DNA of 64,000 bases from Streptomyces xanthii (GTDB taxonomy: Bacteria > Actinomycetota > Actinomycetes > Streptomycetales > Streptomycetaceae). The stretch lies in assembly GCF_014621695.1 (NCBI RefSeq), contig NZ_CP061281.1:2170001-2234000 (forward strand), in the 5' to 3' direction. Position numbers and translations under genes: made by a program. The notes under the pieces were generated by a model. The model made no database searches, was not told where the DNA came from, and saw only the letters and a program-made list of their open reading frames with translations. Every line of letters begins with the position of its first letter. The stretch's first letter is position 1. Below are positions 1-10,918 of this stretch, in pieces.

Positions 1-1
1 G

Positions 2-907
2 GCCGTGGACTGCGACATGCGCCTTGTCGGTCTCGCCCGGGAGCGGGGCGACCTCGACGAGGGCGAACGGCGGCTGCGGGCGGCCCTGGAGCACGGCGCG
101 GGCGTCCTGGAGCCGCACGACGTGGCGCAGCTGCAGCTCCAGCTGGCGGAGCTCCTCGCCGCGGGCGGTGACGCGCGGGGCGCGTCGGACCACGCCCTCG
201 AGGCGGCGCACTGGGCCGACGAGGCCGGTGACGGCGCCGGGCTCGGCGCCTGGGCCCGCTTCCAGCTGGGCGGCCATCTGCTGGGCCAGGACCGGCACGC
301 GGAGGCGGCCGAGATTCTGGAGTCGGCGCTGCTCGACCTGACGTCGGACGATCACGGCGACGGCGCGATCGTGCAGGCCCGCTGGTGGCTGGGCGACTGC
401 GCCCGCGCCCTGGGCGAGCACCTGCAGTCCGCCGAGGCGTGGCTGCAGGCGGCCGAGCTCGCCCAGCACTGGCCGGAGCAGCGGGACCACGCGATGCTCG
501 CGAACCTGGCCGCCGACGCGCTGGACCGGGCCGGGCGTCCCGAGGACGCCGACCGCGCGTACGTGCGCGCGGGCGAGCTGTGGGCTTCCCTGGGCCGGAC
601 GGGCGCGGTGGTGCGCTGTCTGCGCGCGCGTGCCTGGCTGGACTCCGCCGACGCGGACGCCGAGCGCGCCTGCATGGAGGCCGCGATCACCGGTTGCGAG
701 GAGGCTCTGCCCGACGCCGGCGACGACCGTGCCGCCCTGCTGGCCGAACTGGGCCACACGCACCGCCAGTTCGCCCAGCTCCTGGCTCGCCGGGACGCCC
801 CGGACGCGCAGGAGCACCTGGAGCGGGCGGCCGCGGCCTTCGACGAGGCCGGGGACACGGAGGCCCGCGACGAGGCTCGGGAGGCCCTGGAGGCGCTGCG
901 GGGCTAG
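2..907 (+). CDS. TPR-repeat protein, C-terminal part (5' end outside window)
   Basis: The reading frame is open to the left edge, so this is the last ~300 residues of a longer protein. It is almost entirely helical and Ala/Leu/Arg/Glu-rich, with repeated helix pairs of TPR type (for example around residues 80-110, 120-150 and 155-195, counted from the window edge). TPR arrays bind other proteins. No catalytic motif, signal peptide or membrane segment is visible. It ends convergently with the DAK2 gene, leaving about 90 bp. Function and partner are unknown. Confidence 0.75.
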   Translation, partial: AVDCDMRLVGLARERGDLDEGERRLRAALEHGAGVLEPHDVAQLQLQLAELLAAGGDARGASDHALEAAHWADEAGDGAGLGAWARFQLGGHLLGQDRHAEAAEILESALLDLTSDDHGDGAIVQARWWLGDCARALGEHLQSAEAWLQAAELAQHWPEQRDHAMLANLAADALDRAGRPEDADRAYVRAGELWASLGRTGAVVRCLRARAWLDSADADAERACMEAAITGCEEALPDAGDDRAALLAELGHTHRQFAQLLARRDAPDAQEHLERAAAAFDEAGDTEARDEAREALEALRG

Positions 908-997
908 ACCCGCGCGGGTGCGCCTCCGGTCCGGTCACCCGAGCGGCCGGACCGGAGACCGCGCACGACGGGGCCGCCGGCCGACGAGGAGAGGCCG

Positions 998-2716
998 CTA
1001 CTCGACGCCGATGAGCAGCAGCGCCGACTGCCGGCCGCCCCGGTAGACGACCGTGTCGACGGCCAGGTAGGACTCACGGACGTGCTGTTCGAGGCTCTGG
1101 GCGACCTCGTCCGGGACCTCGTCGCCGAGCACCAGGGTGACGAGCTCCCCACCGGCCGCGAGCATCCGGTCCAGGACCGTGCGGGCGGTGGCCGGGACCT
1201 CGTGGCCGATGACGGCCACGTCGCCTTCGATGAGGCCCAGGACGTCGCCGGCCTGGCAGATCCCGGCCATGGTCCACGACTGCCGCTCCGCGACGGTCAG
1301 TTCGCCGTAGCGGGTCGCGCCGGCCGCCGAGGTCATCGCGACGACGTCCTCGTCGAAGCGCCGGTCGGGTTCGTGCACGGCGAGCGCGGCGATGCCCTGG
1401 ACCGCGGACCGGGTCGGGATCAGGGCGACCCGTACGCCCTCGGAGCGGGCCTGTTCGGCCGCCGCGGCGGCGGTGTGGCGCAGCTCCGCGTCGTTCGGCA
1501 GCAGCACCACCTCGCGCGCGTGGGCGCGGCGGATCGCGTCGACGAGTTCCCCGCTGGCGGGAGGTTCGCCGGGCCGGTCCGGGACGGTGGTCGCGCCGGC
1601 CTCCGCGTAGAGCCCGGCCAGCCCGTCGCCGGGCACGACGGCCACGACGGCGCGCTGCGCCCGTTCCCTGGGCGGTGTGGCGCCGCCGCCCGTGTGCGCG
1701 TCCCCGAGGCCGAAGTGGGTGATGCGGATGCGGTACGGGCGGCCGGCCTCCACGCCCGCTTCCACGGCGGCGCCCGCGTCGTCGACGTGGACGTGCACGT
1801 TCCACAGGCCGTCTCCGCCGACGACCACCAGGGAGTCGCCGAGGGCGTCGAGCCGGGTGCGCAGTCGCGCGACGGCCCGGTCGTCGGCCTCCAGGAGGTA
1901 GATCACCTCGAAGGCGGGCCCCGCGCCCCCGTGCTCGTCGGGGCACTCGAGGGAGCCGCCCGCTTCTGCGGGGGCCTCGGGCACGGCCCTGGGTGCCTGC
2001 TTGTGCCGCGGCGCCGCTTCTCCGGAGACGGCCTGGCTGAGCGCTCCCAGGACGGTGACGAGCCCGCGCCCGCCCGCGTCCACCACACCTGCGGTGCGCA
2101 GGACGGCGAGCTGCTCCGGTGTCGCGTCGAGCGCCGCGCACGCGCCTTCATAGGCGGCGCGGACGACGGCCCCGCAGTCTCCCTCCACGAGCGCGGCGGC
2201 GTCCGCGGCGGCCCGTGCCACGGTCAGCACCGTGCCCTCCACAGGGTGGGCGACCGCGTCCCGCGCAGAGTCCGCGGCTCTACGGAGGGCGAGACGCAGC
2301 GCCCCCGCATCGGCCCCGGCCACGTGATCCCCGTCACCCGTACCGTCGTCGGCGAGGACCTGGGCCATGCCGCGCAGCAGCTGGGCGAGGATCGTCCCGG
2401 AGTTCCCCCGGGCACCGATCAGGGCGCCGTGCGCCATCGCGCGCACGACCTCGGCCAGCGTCGGACCGGCCGGTTCCGGACCGGTTCCGAGGCCCGCGAA
2501 GACGGCCTCGACGGCCTGATGCGCGGACTCGACGGTCAGGTAGAGATTGGTGCCGGTGTCCCCGTCCGCGACCGGATACACGTTGATCGCGTCGATCTCC
2601 GCACGGTCGCGCCCGAGCGCCTCCAGGGCGAGTGAGCACCAGGCGCGCACCGCGACGACGTCGAGCACATGCGGCACCTGCGGCACCTGCGCCTCCTTGA
2701 ACAGCTGGACTGGCAT
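998..2716 (-). CDS. DAK2/DhaL-domain kinase, FakA/YloV family
   Basis: 572 aa, the usual size for the FakA/YloV family, whose characterised members (FakA) phosphorylate fatty acids held by a FakB/DegV protein. An N-terminal DhaL fold (about residues 17-215) carries the nucleotide/Mg site D51-G-D-T-G-T-N57, preceded by an INVYPV stretch. The C-terminal half (about 260-572) matches the FakA middle and C-terminal domains, with the conserved TRYGELTVAERQSW segment. The gene is divergent from rpmB, the common actinobacterial arrangement. The start is the ATG at 2716; a shorter start near residue 11 is possible. No FakB partner lies in the window, so the substrate is inferred from the family. Confidence 0.85.
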   Translation of the reverse strand: MPVQLFKEAQVPQVPHVLDVVAVRAWCSLALEALGRDRAEIDAINVYPVADGDTGTNLYLTVESAHQAVEAVFAGLGTGPEPAGPTLAEVVRAMAHGALIGARGNSGTILAQLLRGMAQVLADDGTGDGDHVAGADAGALRLALRRAADSARDAVAHPVEGTVLTVARAAADAAALVEGDCGAVVRAAYEGACAALDATPEQLAVLRTAGVVDAGGRGLVTVLGALSQAVSGEAAPRHKQAPRAVPEAPAEAGGSLECPDEHGGAGPAFEVIYLLEADDRAVARLRTRLDALGDSLVVVGGDGLWNVHVHVDDAGAAVEAGVEAGRPYRIRITHFGLGDAHTGGGATPPRERAQRAVVAVVPGDGLAGLYAEAGATTVPDRPGEPPASGELVDAIRRAHAREVVLLPNDAELRHTAAAAAEQARSEGVRVALIPTRSAVQGIAALAVHEPDRRFDEDVVAMTSAAGATRYGELTVAERQSWTMAGICQAGDVLGLIEGDVAVIGHEVPATARTVLDRMLAAGGELVTLVLGDEVPDEVAQSLEQHVRESYLAVDTVVYRGGRQSALLLIGVE

Positions 2717-2801
2717 CGCAGCGTAGACCCCGCCGGAGCGCTCGTCAGGAAGAGGGCCGGGTCCACCCGGCCGGAGCAGCCTCCCGGCAGGTCATGGTAG
2801 T

Positions 2802-2831
2802 TTCGTTCTACCGAAGCAGCCGTTGTATGCT
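2802..2831 (+). promoter_or_regulatory. candidate rpmB promoter
   Basis: TTCGTT (2802-2807), an 18-bp spacer and TATGCT (2826-2831) form a plausible vegetative promoter with a weak -35 box, about 115 bp upstream of the L28 start. The rest of the 233-bp gap between the DAK2 gene and rpmB shows no gene. Confidence 0.35.
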
Positions 2832-2949
2832 GCTCCGGTTGCCCGATATCCGTCGGGCTATCCCCTGGCACCGCCACTCAGATCCTCCGATCTCGATCCC
2901 GGCATGCCGGGATCAACCGTAAGTGCATCTGAAGTCTTTGGAGTGACCC

Positions 2950-3135
2950 GTGGCTGCCAACTGCGACGTCTGCGGCAAGGGGCCGGGCTTCGGCAACAAC
3001 ATTTCGCACTCGCACCGCCGTACGCCCCGTCGCTGGAACCCGAACATCCAGCGCGTGCGTGCAGTGGTCGGTCGGACGCCGAAGCGGCTCAACGTCTGCA
3101 CCTCGTGCATCAAGGCCGGCAAGGTCTCGCGCTGA
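2950..3135 (+). CDS. rpmB: 50S ribosomal protein L28 (Zn-ribbon form)
   Basis: 61 aa, GTG start, full-length bacterial L28. It has two CxxC pairs (CDVC near residues 5-8 and CTSC near 51-54), so it is the zinc-binding C+ form. Streptomyces often carries a zinc-free paralogue elsewhere. The gene is followed at once by a strong intrinsic terminator, so it is probably a single-gene transcript. Basic composition and the conserved [16 protein letters not shown] segment leave little doubt. Confidence 0.97.
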   Translation: MAANCDVCGKGPGFGNNISHSHRRTPRRWNPNIQRVRAVVGRTPKRLNVCTSCIKAGKVSR

Positions 3136-3173
3136 CGTAACGCGTAGCGCGGCCACCTCGCTGGTTGCTTGAG

Positions 3174-3202
3174 AAGCCGGTCCCCTCGGGGGCCGGCTTT
3201 TT
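3174..3202 (+). terminator. intrinsic terminator of rpmB
   Basis: An AAGCCGG...CCGGCTT stem, extended by C/G pairs, is followed by a run of five T (3198-3202). It starts about 40 bp after the L28 stop codon. Confidence 0.85.
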
Positions 3203-3289
3203 CATGTCCGCACGCGGACGCGTCACCGGTCCGCGGCAAGATCCCCGATCTCCGGCCCGACTGTCGGTGGCGGCTGCGAGACTCTGCGC

Positions 3290-6200
3290 ATGCGGTTCGG
3301 CATCCTCGGCCCTCTCGACGTGCGGGCCCCCGACGGAAGCCCTCTGGACCCCGGGGGGCCGCGTCCCCGTGCCCTGCTGACCCTGCTGCTGCTCGACGCG
3401 GGCCGGACCGTCTCCCCGGAGCGCCTGATCGACGGGCTCTACGGCGAGGACCCGCCGGCGAACGCGGCGAACGCGCTGCAGTCCCAGGTCTCGCGGCTGC
3501 GCAAGCGGCTGGACCTGAAGATCGAGACGGGGTCCGCCGGATACCGGCTCGTGACCGACCGTGACGCGGTGGACGTGCACCGTTTCGAGCGCCTCGCGCG
3601 CGAAGGCGGGCAGGCCCTGGCGACCGGCGACCACGCGCGTGCGGCTGCACTGCTCCGTGAAGGCCTCGCGCTGTGGCGCGGCCCCGCACCGGACGAGCTG
3701 CCGCGCCTGGAGGAGTTGCGGCTGACCGCCCTGCAGGACCGCATCGCCGCCGATCTCGCCCTGGGCTCGGGCCCTGACCTGATCGCCGAGATCCGTGAGC
3801 TGCTGGCCCGGCATCCGCTGAGCGAGCGGCTGTACGCCCTGCTGATGCGCGCGCTGCACGCGGCGGACCGTCCCGCGGAGGCGCTGGCCGCTTACGAGGA
3901 GGCGAGGAGCGTCCTCGCGGAGGAGCTCGGCGCCGACCCGTCGGCGGAGCTCTCGGCCCTCCACCTGGAGCTGCTGCAAGGACGGGAGCCGCAGCGTCAG
4001 CGGGGCGTGCCCGCGCAGCTGACGCGGTTCGTGGGGCGGGCCGAGGAGCTGGCCCGGATCGACGAGCTGCTGGCGGGGGCCCGGCTGGTCACGCTGACGG
4101 GGCCCGGTGGCGCGGGCAAGACGCGGCTGGCCATGGAGTCGGCCCGGTCCCGCCCGGACGTCTGCTACGTGGAGCTGGCCCCGCTCGCCGACGGCGCGCA
4201 GATCCCGTACGCCGTGCTGAGCGCACTCGGCGTCCGTGAAGGGCTGCGGGGGCCGCAGAGCGCGGACGCGACGGAGCGGTTGATCGCCGTGCTGGAGGAG
4301 CGGGAGGCGCTCCTGGTGTTCGACAACTGCGAGCACGTCGTGGAGGGCGCGGCCCGGGTGGCGGGGCTGCTGCTGGGCGCCTGCCCCGGAGTGCGGATCA
4401 TGGCGACGAGCCGGGAGGCCCTGGGGATCACCGGCGAGGCGCTGTGTCCGGTGCCCCCACTGGCGGCGGGTCCGGCGGCTCAGCTGTTCCGGGACCGGGC
4501 GGCGGCCGTGCGTCCCGACTTCGACGCGGCCGCGGAGGACCCCGCGCGCGTGGCGGCGATCGACGGCATCTGCACGGCACTGGACGGACTCCCCCTGGCC
4601 ATCGAGCTGGCCGCCGCCCGGCTGCGCACCCTGACGGTGGAGGAACTGGCCGAGCGCCTCGGCGACCGGTTCCGGGTCCTGTCGCGCGGTGACCGCACCA
4701 AGGCGCCCCGGCACCGCACCCTGCGCGCGGTCGTCGAGTGGAGCTGGGAGCTGCTCGACGACGAGGAGCGCGATCTGGCGTGCCGGCTGACGGTCTTCAG
4801 CGGGGGCGGGCTCTCCGGAGGCGCGACGCTGGACGCGGTGGAGGCCGTGTGCGGCATCGCGTACCCGGAGGATCTGCTGGCCTCGCTCGCCGAGAAGTCG
4901 TTCCTGGACGCGTCCGACGGGCGCTACGGGATGCTGGAGACGATCCGTGCCTTCTGCGCCGAGCAGTTGCCGGACGAGACGCTCGCCACGTTGAAGGACG
5001 CCCACGCCGCGTACTACCTGCGCCTCGCGGAGCGGGCCGAGCCCTTGCTGCGCGGCGCGGACCAACTGCCCTGGCTGAGCCGGCTCTCCGCCGAGCGCGG
5101 CGACCTGGACGCGGCGCTGCGTCACCTGGTGCGCAGCGCACCGGACGGCGGCCTGCGGCTGATGGCGGCCCTGTCCTGGTTCTGGCGGCTGCACGGCCTG
5201 GCCGGTCAGCGCGTCGCGCTCGCCCGCGACCTGCTGGACGCGGTGGGTCCGACACCGCCGCCCGGACTCGAGGAGGAGTACGCCCTGTGCGGGCTCAACG
5301 CGGTGACGGGTGACGAGGACGACGAGCTGCTCGCACGGGCGGACCGGGTCCTGGCCACGATCGACCGGCAGTTGCGGCTGCCCTTCACCGTGGTCCTGTG
5401 GACGCTGGCGGTCGGCCCCGAGCGGTCGCAGGACGAGCGGGTGCGCGCCCAGGTCGGCGACGACCCCTGGGGGCAGGCGCTGCTGGCCGTCGGACTCGGC
5501 TTCCAGGAGCAGTTCGCGGGCCGGCCCACGGCGTCCGAGGCCCTGTTCGCGCAGGCGCTGGAAGGCTTCCGGTCCTGCGGCGACCGCTGGGGCATGGCCA
5601 ACTCCCTCGACCAGCTGGGCCTCTACGCGGACTGGCGCGGGGAGCGGGAGCGCGCCCTGGAGCTGATCGACGAGGCACTCGCCTTCGCGCGCGAACTGGC
5701 GGCGCCGGAGGAGACGGCGGATCTGCTGTGCAGGCGGGGCACGGTTCTGCTGCGCAGCGGACGGCACGCGGAGGCCGCGGTGGACTTCGCGCGGGCGGCC
5801 GAGCTGGCGCGCGGCATCGGAGCGCACGACAAGGTGGCCGGTGCCCACTGGGGTCTGGGCGACGCGGCCCGGCTCGCCGGGGACACGGCGGCGGCCCGCA
5901 CCCACTACGAGTCCGCGCTCGAGACGAGCGCCCGGTCCTGGTACAGCGTCGGCCAGACCGTGCACATCTTCCTCGGCCTGGGCCGGACGGCGCTGGCCGA
6001 GGGACGCGTGGACGAGGCCGACGACTGGTTCCGCCAGGCCCGGGCGCTGTCGACCGGGGGCCAGACGCAAGAGCTCGAACTGGCGGAGGTGGCCGAGGCG
6101 CTGGCGTCCCGGGCGGCGGGGCCGGAGCAGGCGGCGACGCTGCTCGGCGCGGCTTCGGCGCTGCGCGGTCAGCTGATCGTGGACGACCCCGACGTGACGC

Positions 6201-6301
6201 CCGTCGAGCGGCGGATCCGGCGGCTGCTCGCCCCCGACACGTTCAAGAAAGCCTTCGAGCTCGGCAGCGCGCTGCGTGAGGCGGCATTGCGCGAGGCGTG
6301 A
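3290..6301 (+). CDS. AfsR-type SARP regulator (wHTH-BTAD-NB-ARC-TPR)
   Basis: 1003 aa. Residues 1-90 form an OmpR-like winged helix and 95-235 the BTAD domain of Streptomyces antibiotic regulatory proteins. Residues 245-520 form a STAND NTPase with P-loop GPGGAGKT (271-278) and a Walker B-like LLVFDNCEH near 345; the C-terminal ~400 residues are TPR-like helices. This is the large SARP architecture of AfsR. It should activate transcription by binding heptameric direct repeats, and exactly such a repeat array lies 100 bp downstream of this gene, before the monooxygenase. Gene and monooxygenase separate rpmB from thiD, which I recall as adjacent in related genomes, suggesting an insertion. The ATG gives a complete N-terminus (MRFGILGPLDV). 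Confidence 0.9.
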   Translation: MRFGILGPLDVRAPDGSPLDPGGPRPRALLTLLLLDAGRTVSPERLIDGLYGEDPPANAANALQSQVSRLRKRLDLKIETGSAGYRLVTDRDAVDVHRFERLAREGGQALATGDHARAAALLREGLALWRGPAPDELPRLEELRLTALQDRIAADLALGSGPDLIAEIRELLARHPLSERLYALLMRALHAADRPAEALAAYEEARSVLAEELGADPSAELSALHLELLQGREPQRQRGVPAQLTRFVGRAEELARIDELLAGARLVTLTGPGGAGKTRLAMESARSRPDVCYVELAPLADGAQIPYAVLSALGVREGLRGPQSADATERLIAVLEEREALLVFDNCEHVVEGAARVAGLLLGACPGVRIMATSREALGITGEALCPVPPLAAGPAAQLFRDRAAAVRPDFDAAAEDPARVAAIDGICTALDGLPLAIELAAARLRTLTVEELAERLGDRFRVLSRGDRTKAPRHRTLRAVVEWSWELLDDEERDLACRLTVFSGGGLSGGATLDAVEAVCGIAYPEDLLASLAEKSFLDASDGRYGMLETIRAFCAEQLPDETLATLKDAHAAYYLRLAERAEPLLRGADQLPWLSRLSAERGDLDAALRHLVRSAPDGGLRLMAALSWFWRLHGLAGQRVALARDLLDAVGPTPPPGLEEEYALCGLNAVTGDEDDELLARADRVLATIDRQLRLPFTVVLWTLAVGPERSQDERVRAQVGDDPWGQALLAVGLGFQEQFAGRPTASEALFAQALEGFRSCGDRWGMANSLDQLGLYADWRGERERALELIDEALAFARELAAPEETADLLCRRGTVLLRSGRHAEAAVDFARAAELARGIGAHDKVAGAHWGLGDAARLAGDTAAARTHYESALETSARSWYSVGQTVHIFLGLGRTALAEGRVDEADDWFRQARALSTGGQTQELELAEVAEALASRAAGPEQAATLLGAASALRGQLIVDDPDVTPVERRIRRLLAPDTFKKAFELGSALREAALREA

Positions 6302-6403
6302 GGCCTGGCGCACGGCGCGGCGGGCCCGGGCCAGGCCGGGCCGGGCGGGCCGGGCGGGCCTGAGGCTCGATTCATGCGTCATCGACGGTCGGGTGCCGGA
6401 CCG

Positions 6404-6453
6404 CGGTCAGCGGTCGGTAAGGCACGGTCAGTCGACGGTAAGCGAACGGTAAG
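6404..6453 (+). promoter_or_regulatory. phased heptamer array, candidate SARP operator
   Basis: Five CGGT[C/A]AG heptamers start at 6404, 6415, 6425, 6436 and 6447 (spacings 11, 10, 11 and 11 bp), all in the same orientation and on one face of the helix. SARPs bind direct heptameric repeats with ~11-bp periodicity just upstream of a -10 element. Here the last repeat ends 23 bp before the monooxygenase ATG, with a possible -10 (CAAGCT, 6464-6469) that would start transcription at or beside the ATG (leaderless). A sixth, weaker CGGTCGG lies at 6386. Confidence 0.65.
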
Positions 6454-6476
6454 CGCCGAATCGCAAGCTCGGTGAC

Positions 6477-7970
<1,494 letters not shown>

Positions 7971-8802
7971 TCCACGGGGCCGATCCCGCCGCCCAGAGGG
8001 AAGCCGGCGGCGATCGCCCCGGTCACGTACTCCTTGGCGGCCCGCACGGCCTCGGGCACCGACTGCCCCTTGGCCAGCTGCGCGGCGATCGCGGAGGCGA
8101 GGGTGCAGCCCGTGCCGTGGGTGTGCCGGTTGTCGAGGCGCGGGGCACGCAGCCAGTGCTCCTGCGCGCCGTCCGTCAGCAGATCGACCGCCTCGTCGGA
8201 TCCCCCGGCGAGGCCCGTACCCGAAGAGGAGGCCTCATGACCCAGGTGTCCCCCCTTGATGACCACCCAGCGCGGCCCGTAGGCGAGCACGGCGTCGGCG
8301 GCGCGGCGCATCCCGTCCTCCGACTCGACATGGATCCCGGTGAGTTGGGCCACCTCGTCGAGGTTCGGGGTCGCCACCGTGGCGGTCGGCAGGAGCTGGG
8401 TGCGGACGGCGTCCAGGGCCGTCGCGGCGAGCAGCGAGTCACCGTGCTTGGACACGCCGACGGGGTCGACGACCACGGGCGCGTCCGTGCCCGCGAGCAA
8501 GTCGGCGACGCATTCGACGAGTTCGGGCGAGGCGAGCATGCCGGTCTTGACGGCCTGGACGCCGATGTCGTCGACGACGCTGCGGTACTGGGCGCGCACC
8601 GCGTCCACGGGGAGCTCCCAGGCCCCCTGGACGCCCAGCGAGTTCTGCGCGGTGACGGCGGTGATCACGCTCATGCCGTGGGTGCCGAGGGCGAGCATCG
8701 TCTTGAGGTCGGCCTGGATTCCGGCCCCGCCGCCGGAGTCCGACCCGGCGACGGTCAGGACGCGTACGGGGCCGGGGTGCGCCGGGGCCGCTTCGGAAGC
8801 GG

Positions 8803-9837
8803 TCACGACTCGATCTCCCCTCCGAAGCCGCCGAGGCCGCCGGAGCCGCCCGTACCGGCCTGGCCGCCGCCCGTGGCGGGGTCGTCGCCGAAGTGGTCCC
8901 AGCCGCCCTTGCTGGTCCAGGGGGCGCCGTCGACGGTCACCTGGGGCAGCGCGGAGGGGTTGAGGACCTCGCCGATGACCTTCCAGCGGGCGGGGAGCTT
9001 CACGTCGGGCGGGAAGGTGGCCACGATGGCGTGGTCCTCGCCTCCGGTGAGCACCCACTGCAGGGGGTCGACGCCGACGGCCTGGCCGATGTCGTTCATC
9101 TGCGAGGGGACGTCGACCTTGCCGGACTTGATGTCGATGCGGACCTTGCTGGCCTCCGCGATGTGGCCGAGGTCGGCGATGAGGCCGTCGCTGACGTCGC
9201 ACATGGCGGTGGCGCCGAGGCCCGCCGCGGCGGGGCCCGCGTGGTACGGCGGCTCGGGGCGGCGGTGGGCCTCCACGAAGGCGCGCGGGGAGCGGAAGCC
9301 GCGGGACAGCACGGCGTACCCGGCGGCGGACCAGCCGAGCCAGCCGGTCACGGCCACGACGTCGCCGGGCTGCGCGCCGGCGCGGGTCACGGGCTCGTGG
9401 TTGCGCAGGTCGCCCAGTGCGGTGATGGCGACGGTGATGGTGTCGCCGCGGACGACGTCGCCGCCGACCACGGCGGCGCCGGCGACCTGGCACTCGTCGC
9501 GCAGGCCGTCCATCAGTTCCGACGGCCAGGAGGCGGGCAGCTCGGCGGGGACGACGAGCCCGAGCAGCAGCGCGGTGGGCACGGCGCCCATGGCGGCGAT
9601 GTCGGCCAGGTTCTGGGCGGCGGCCTTGCGGCCCACGTCGTACGCGGTCGACCAGTCGCGCCGGAAGTGCCGGTTCTCCAGCAGGATGTCCGTGCTGGCG
9701 ACGACGCGGCGGTCCGGCGCCGCGACCACGGCGGCGTCGTCGCCCGGCCCGACGCGGACGGCCGGGGTGGTGGTGAGCCGCGAGGTCAGTTCTCGGATGA
9801 GCCCGAACTCCCCCAGCTCGCCGACGGTGCCCTTCAT
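8803..9837 (-). CDS. thiL: thiamine-monophosphate kinase
   Basis: 344 aa ATP-dependent kinase making thiamine pyrophosphate from thiamine monophosphate. It has the PurM-like fold signature: [10 protein letters not shown] near the N-terminus, [11 protein letters not shown] and [15 protein letters not shown] metal/substrate segments, and [11 protein letters not shown] in the C-terminal half. The ATG at 9837 ([14 protein letters not shown]) is the family start; the open frame upstream is low-quality Arg-rich sequence. A Gly-rich tail of ~25 residues follows the normal domain. It forms an operon with thiD. Confidence 0.95.
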   Translation of the reverse strand: MKGTVGELGEFGLIRELTSRLTTTPAVRVGPGDDAAVVAAPDRRVVASTDILLENRHFRRDWSTAYDVGRKAAAQNLADIAAMGAVPTALLLGLVVPAELPASWPSELMDGLRDECQVAGAAVVGGDVVRGDTITVAITALGDLRNHEPVTRAGAQPGDVVAVTGWLGWSAAGYAVLSRGFRSPRAFVEAHRRPEPPYHAGPAAAGLGATAMCDVSDGLIADLGHIAEASKVRIDIKSGKVDVPSQMNDIGQAVGVDPLQWVLTGGEDHAIVATFPPDVKLPARWKVIGEVLNPSALPQVTVDGAPWTSKGGWDHFGDDPATGGGQAGTGGSGGLGGFGGEIES

Positions 9838-9934
9838 GCGCGTACTGCCCCTTCCGCCCGGGTCCGCCGGCGGTCGACGGGGCACTGGGCCCCGGACCGC
9901 GCGAGGTCGCGGGCCGTCCTTGTCATGGGTACGG

Positions 9935-9982
9935 TTTCTGTCACGGGCTTGCCCGCTGTTTCCGTCACGGTTTCCGTCACGA
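9935..9982. repeat. TTTC[C/T]GTCACGG direct repeats in the thiL / RAM-gene gap
   Basis: Three near-identical 12-mers begin at 9935, 9959 and 9971, spacings of 24 and 12 bp. They lie in the 290-bp divergent gap (9838-10127) between thiL and the Lrp-type gene. No gene is visible in this gap. They could be regulator sites or a decaying tandem repeat. Confidence 0.6.
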
Positions 9983-10127
9983 GCCCGCCCTCTCGATCCC
10001 TGTGTGCTTGCCGCGCGTACACGGTGGGTACGCCACAGACGCCCCGGGTCTCCCCGCGAGGAGCGGCGACGCGGTACCGTGGCGTCCCTTCTCCCCACAT
10101 GATCCTCGTGGTCGTCCTGGAGGTTCC

Positions 10128-10361
10128 GTGGTACAGGCGTACATCCTGATTCAGACCGAAGTGGGCAAGGCGTCGACTGTCGCCGAGCTGATCGGGAAGA
10201 TTCCAGGAGTCATTCAGGCCGAGGATGTCACCGGCCCCTATGACGTCATCGTGCGGGCTCAGGCCGACACGGTCGACGATCTGGGACGCATGGTGGTCGC
10301 CAAGGTCCAGCAGGTGGAAGGCATCACCCGCACCCTGACCTGCCCGGTCGTCCACCTGTAG
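10128..10361 (+). CDS. stand-alone Lrp/AsnC ligand-binding (RAM) domain protein
   Basis: 77 aa corresponding to only the C-terminal amino-acid-binding domain of Lrp/AsnC regulators (YILIQTEVGKASTVAELI...GPYDVIVRA...). There is no DNA-binding domain. Such single RAM proteins oligomerise and may bind amino acids or co-assemble with full-length Lrp. The GTG at 10128 has a GGAGG-like Shine-Dalgarno 5 bp upstream; the longer upstream frame lacks family similarity. It is followed 14 bp later by the DUF3515 gene, probably the same transcript. Confidence 0.9.
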   Translation: MVQAYILIQTEVGKASTVAELIGKIPGVIQAEDVTGPYDVIVRAQADTVDDLGRMVVAKVQQVEGITRTLTCPVVHL

Positions 10362-10375
10362 CCCCCGTCTACCCT

Positions 10376-10879
10376 GTGCCGGTGAACTCTTTCCGTCACC
10401 GGCGCCGTCTTCTCGTCGGGCTCCCCGCCCTGTCACTGCTGTTCGTCGCCGTTTCGGGCTGCGCTTCAATGGATGACACGCCCGAGGTGCCGGTTCCCAA
10501 GCCGGACGCGAAGGTCACCGGGTTGTGCCGGAATCTGCACGAACTGCTGCCGCAGAAGATCGACGGACTCGAGCGCAACGATCCCGAGCCGCGCTCCGAG
10601 CTGACCGCGGCCTGGGGAAGCCCGGCGATCATACTGCGCTGCGGCGTGGCGTGGCCTGACGCGGTCCTGAAGAAGGACAGCATGCCCGCGACGGTCGACG
10701 GGGTCGAGTGGATCGTCGAGGAGCTGCAGGACGGCTCGCAGCGGATGACGACGGGCTCGCGTCTGGCGTACGTCGAGGTGACGATACCCAAGGACCAGGT
10801 CGCACAGGGGGGCGCGGGCCCGCTGGTGGATCTGGCCACCCCCATCAAGAAGGCGATCCCCAAGGGAATCGCCGACTGA
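10376..10879 (+). CDS. DUF3515 lipoprotein
   Basis: 167 aa. A basic N-terminus and hydrophobic segment end in a lipobox (LFVAVSGC, Cys near residue 28), so it is predicted to be lipid-anchored outside the membrane. The rest matches the actinobacterial DUF3515 family, with two further cysteines (LCRN and ILRCGVAWP) that could form a disulfide. The function is unknown. The start could be either of two close GTGs (10376 or 10382). It sits downstream of the RAM gene and converges on ddl across a strong palindrome. Confidence 0.85.
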   Translation: MPVNSFRHRRRLLVGLPALSLLFVAVSGCASMDDTPEVPVPKPDAKVTGLCRNLHELLPQKIDGLERNDPEPRSELTAAWGSPAIILRCGVAWPDAVLKKDSMPATVDGVEWIVEELQDGSQRMTTGSRLAYVEVTIPKDQVAQGGAGPLVDLATPIKKAIPKGIAD

Positions 10880-10918
10880 GCAGCACCCCCGGCCCACCGA
10901 TACCCCGACAAGCCCCGA

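Noticed and set aside
3110..6382. A 1090-codon open frame antisense to the AfsR-like gene
   Set aside because: Low-complexity Arg/Gln/Gly composition with no motif. A by-product of GC-rich codons in the real gene.
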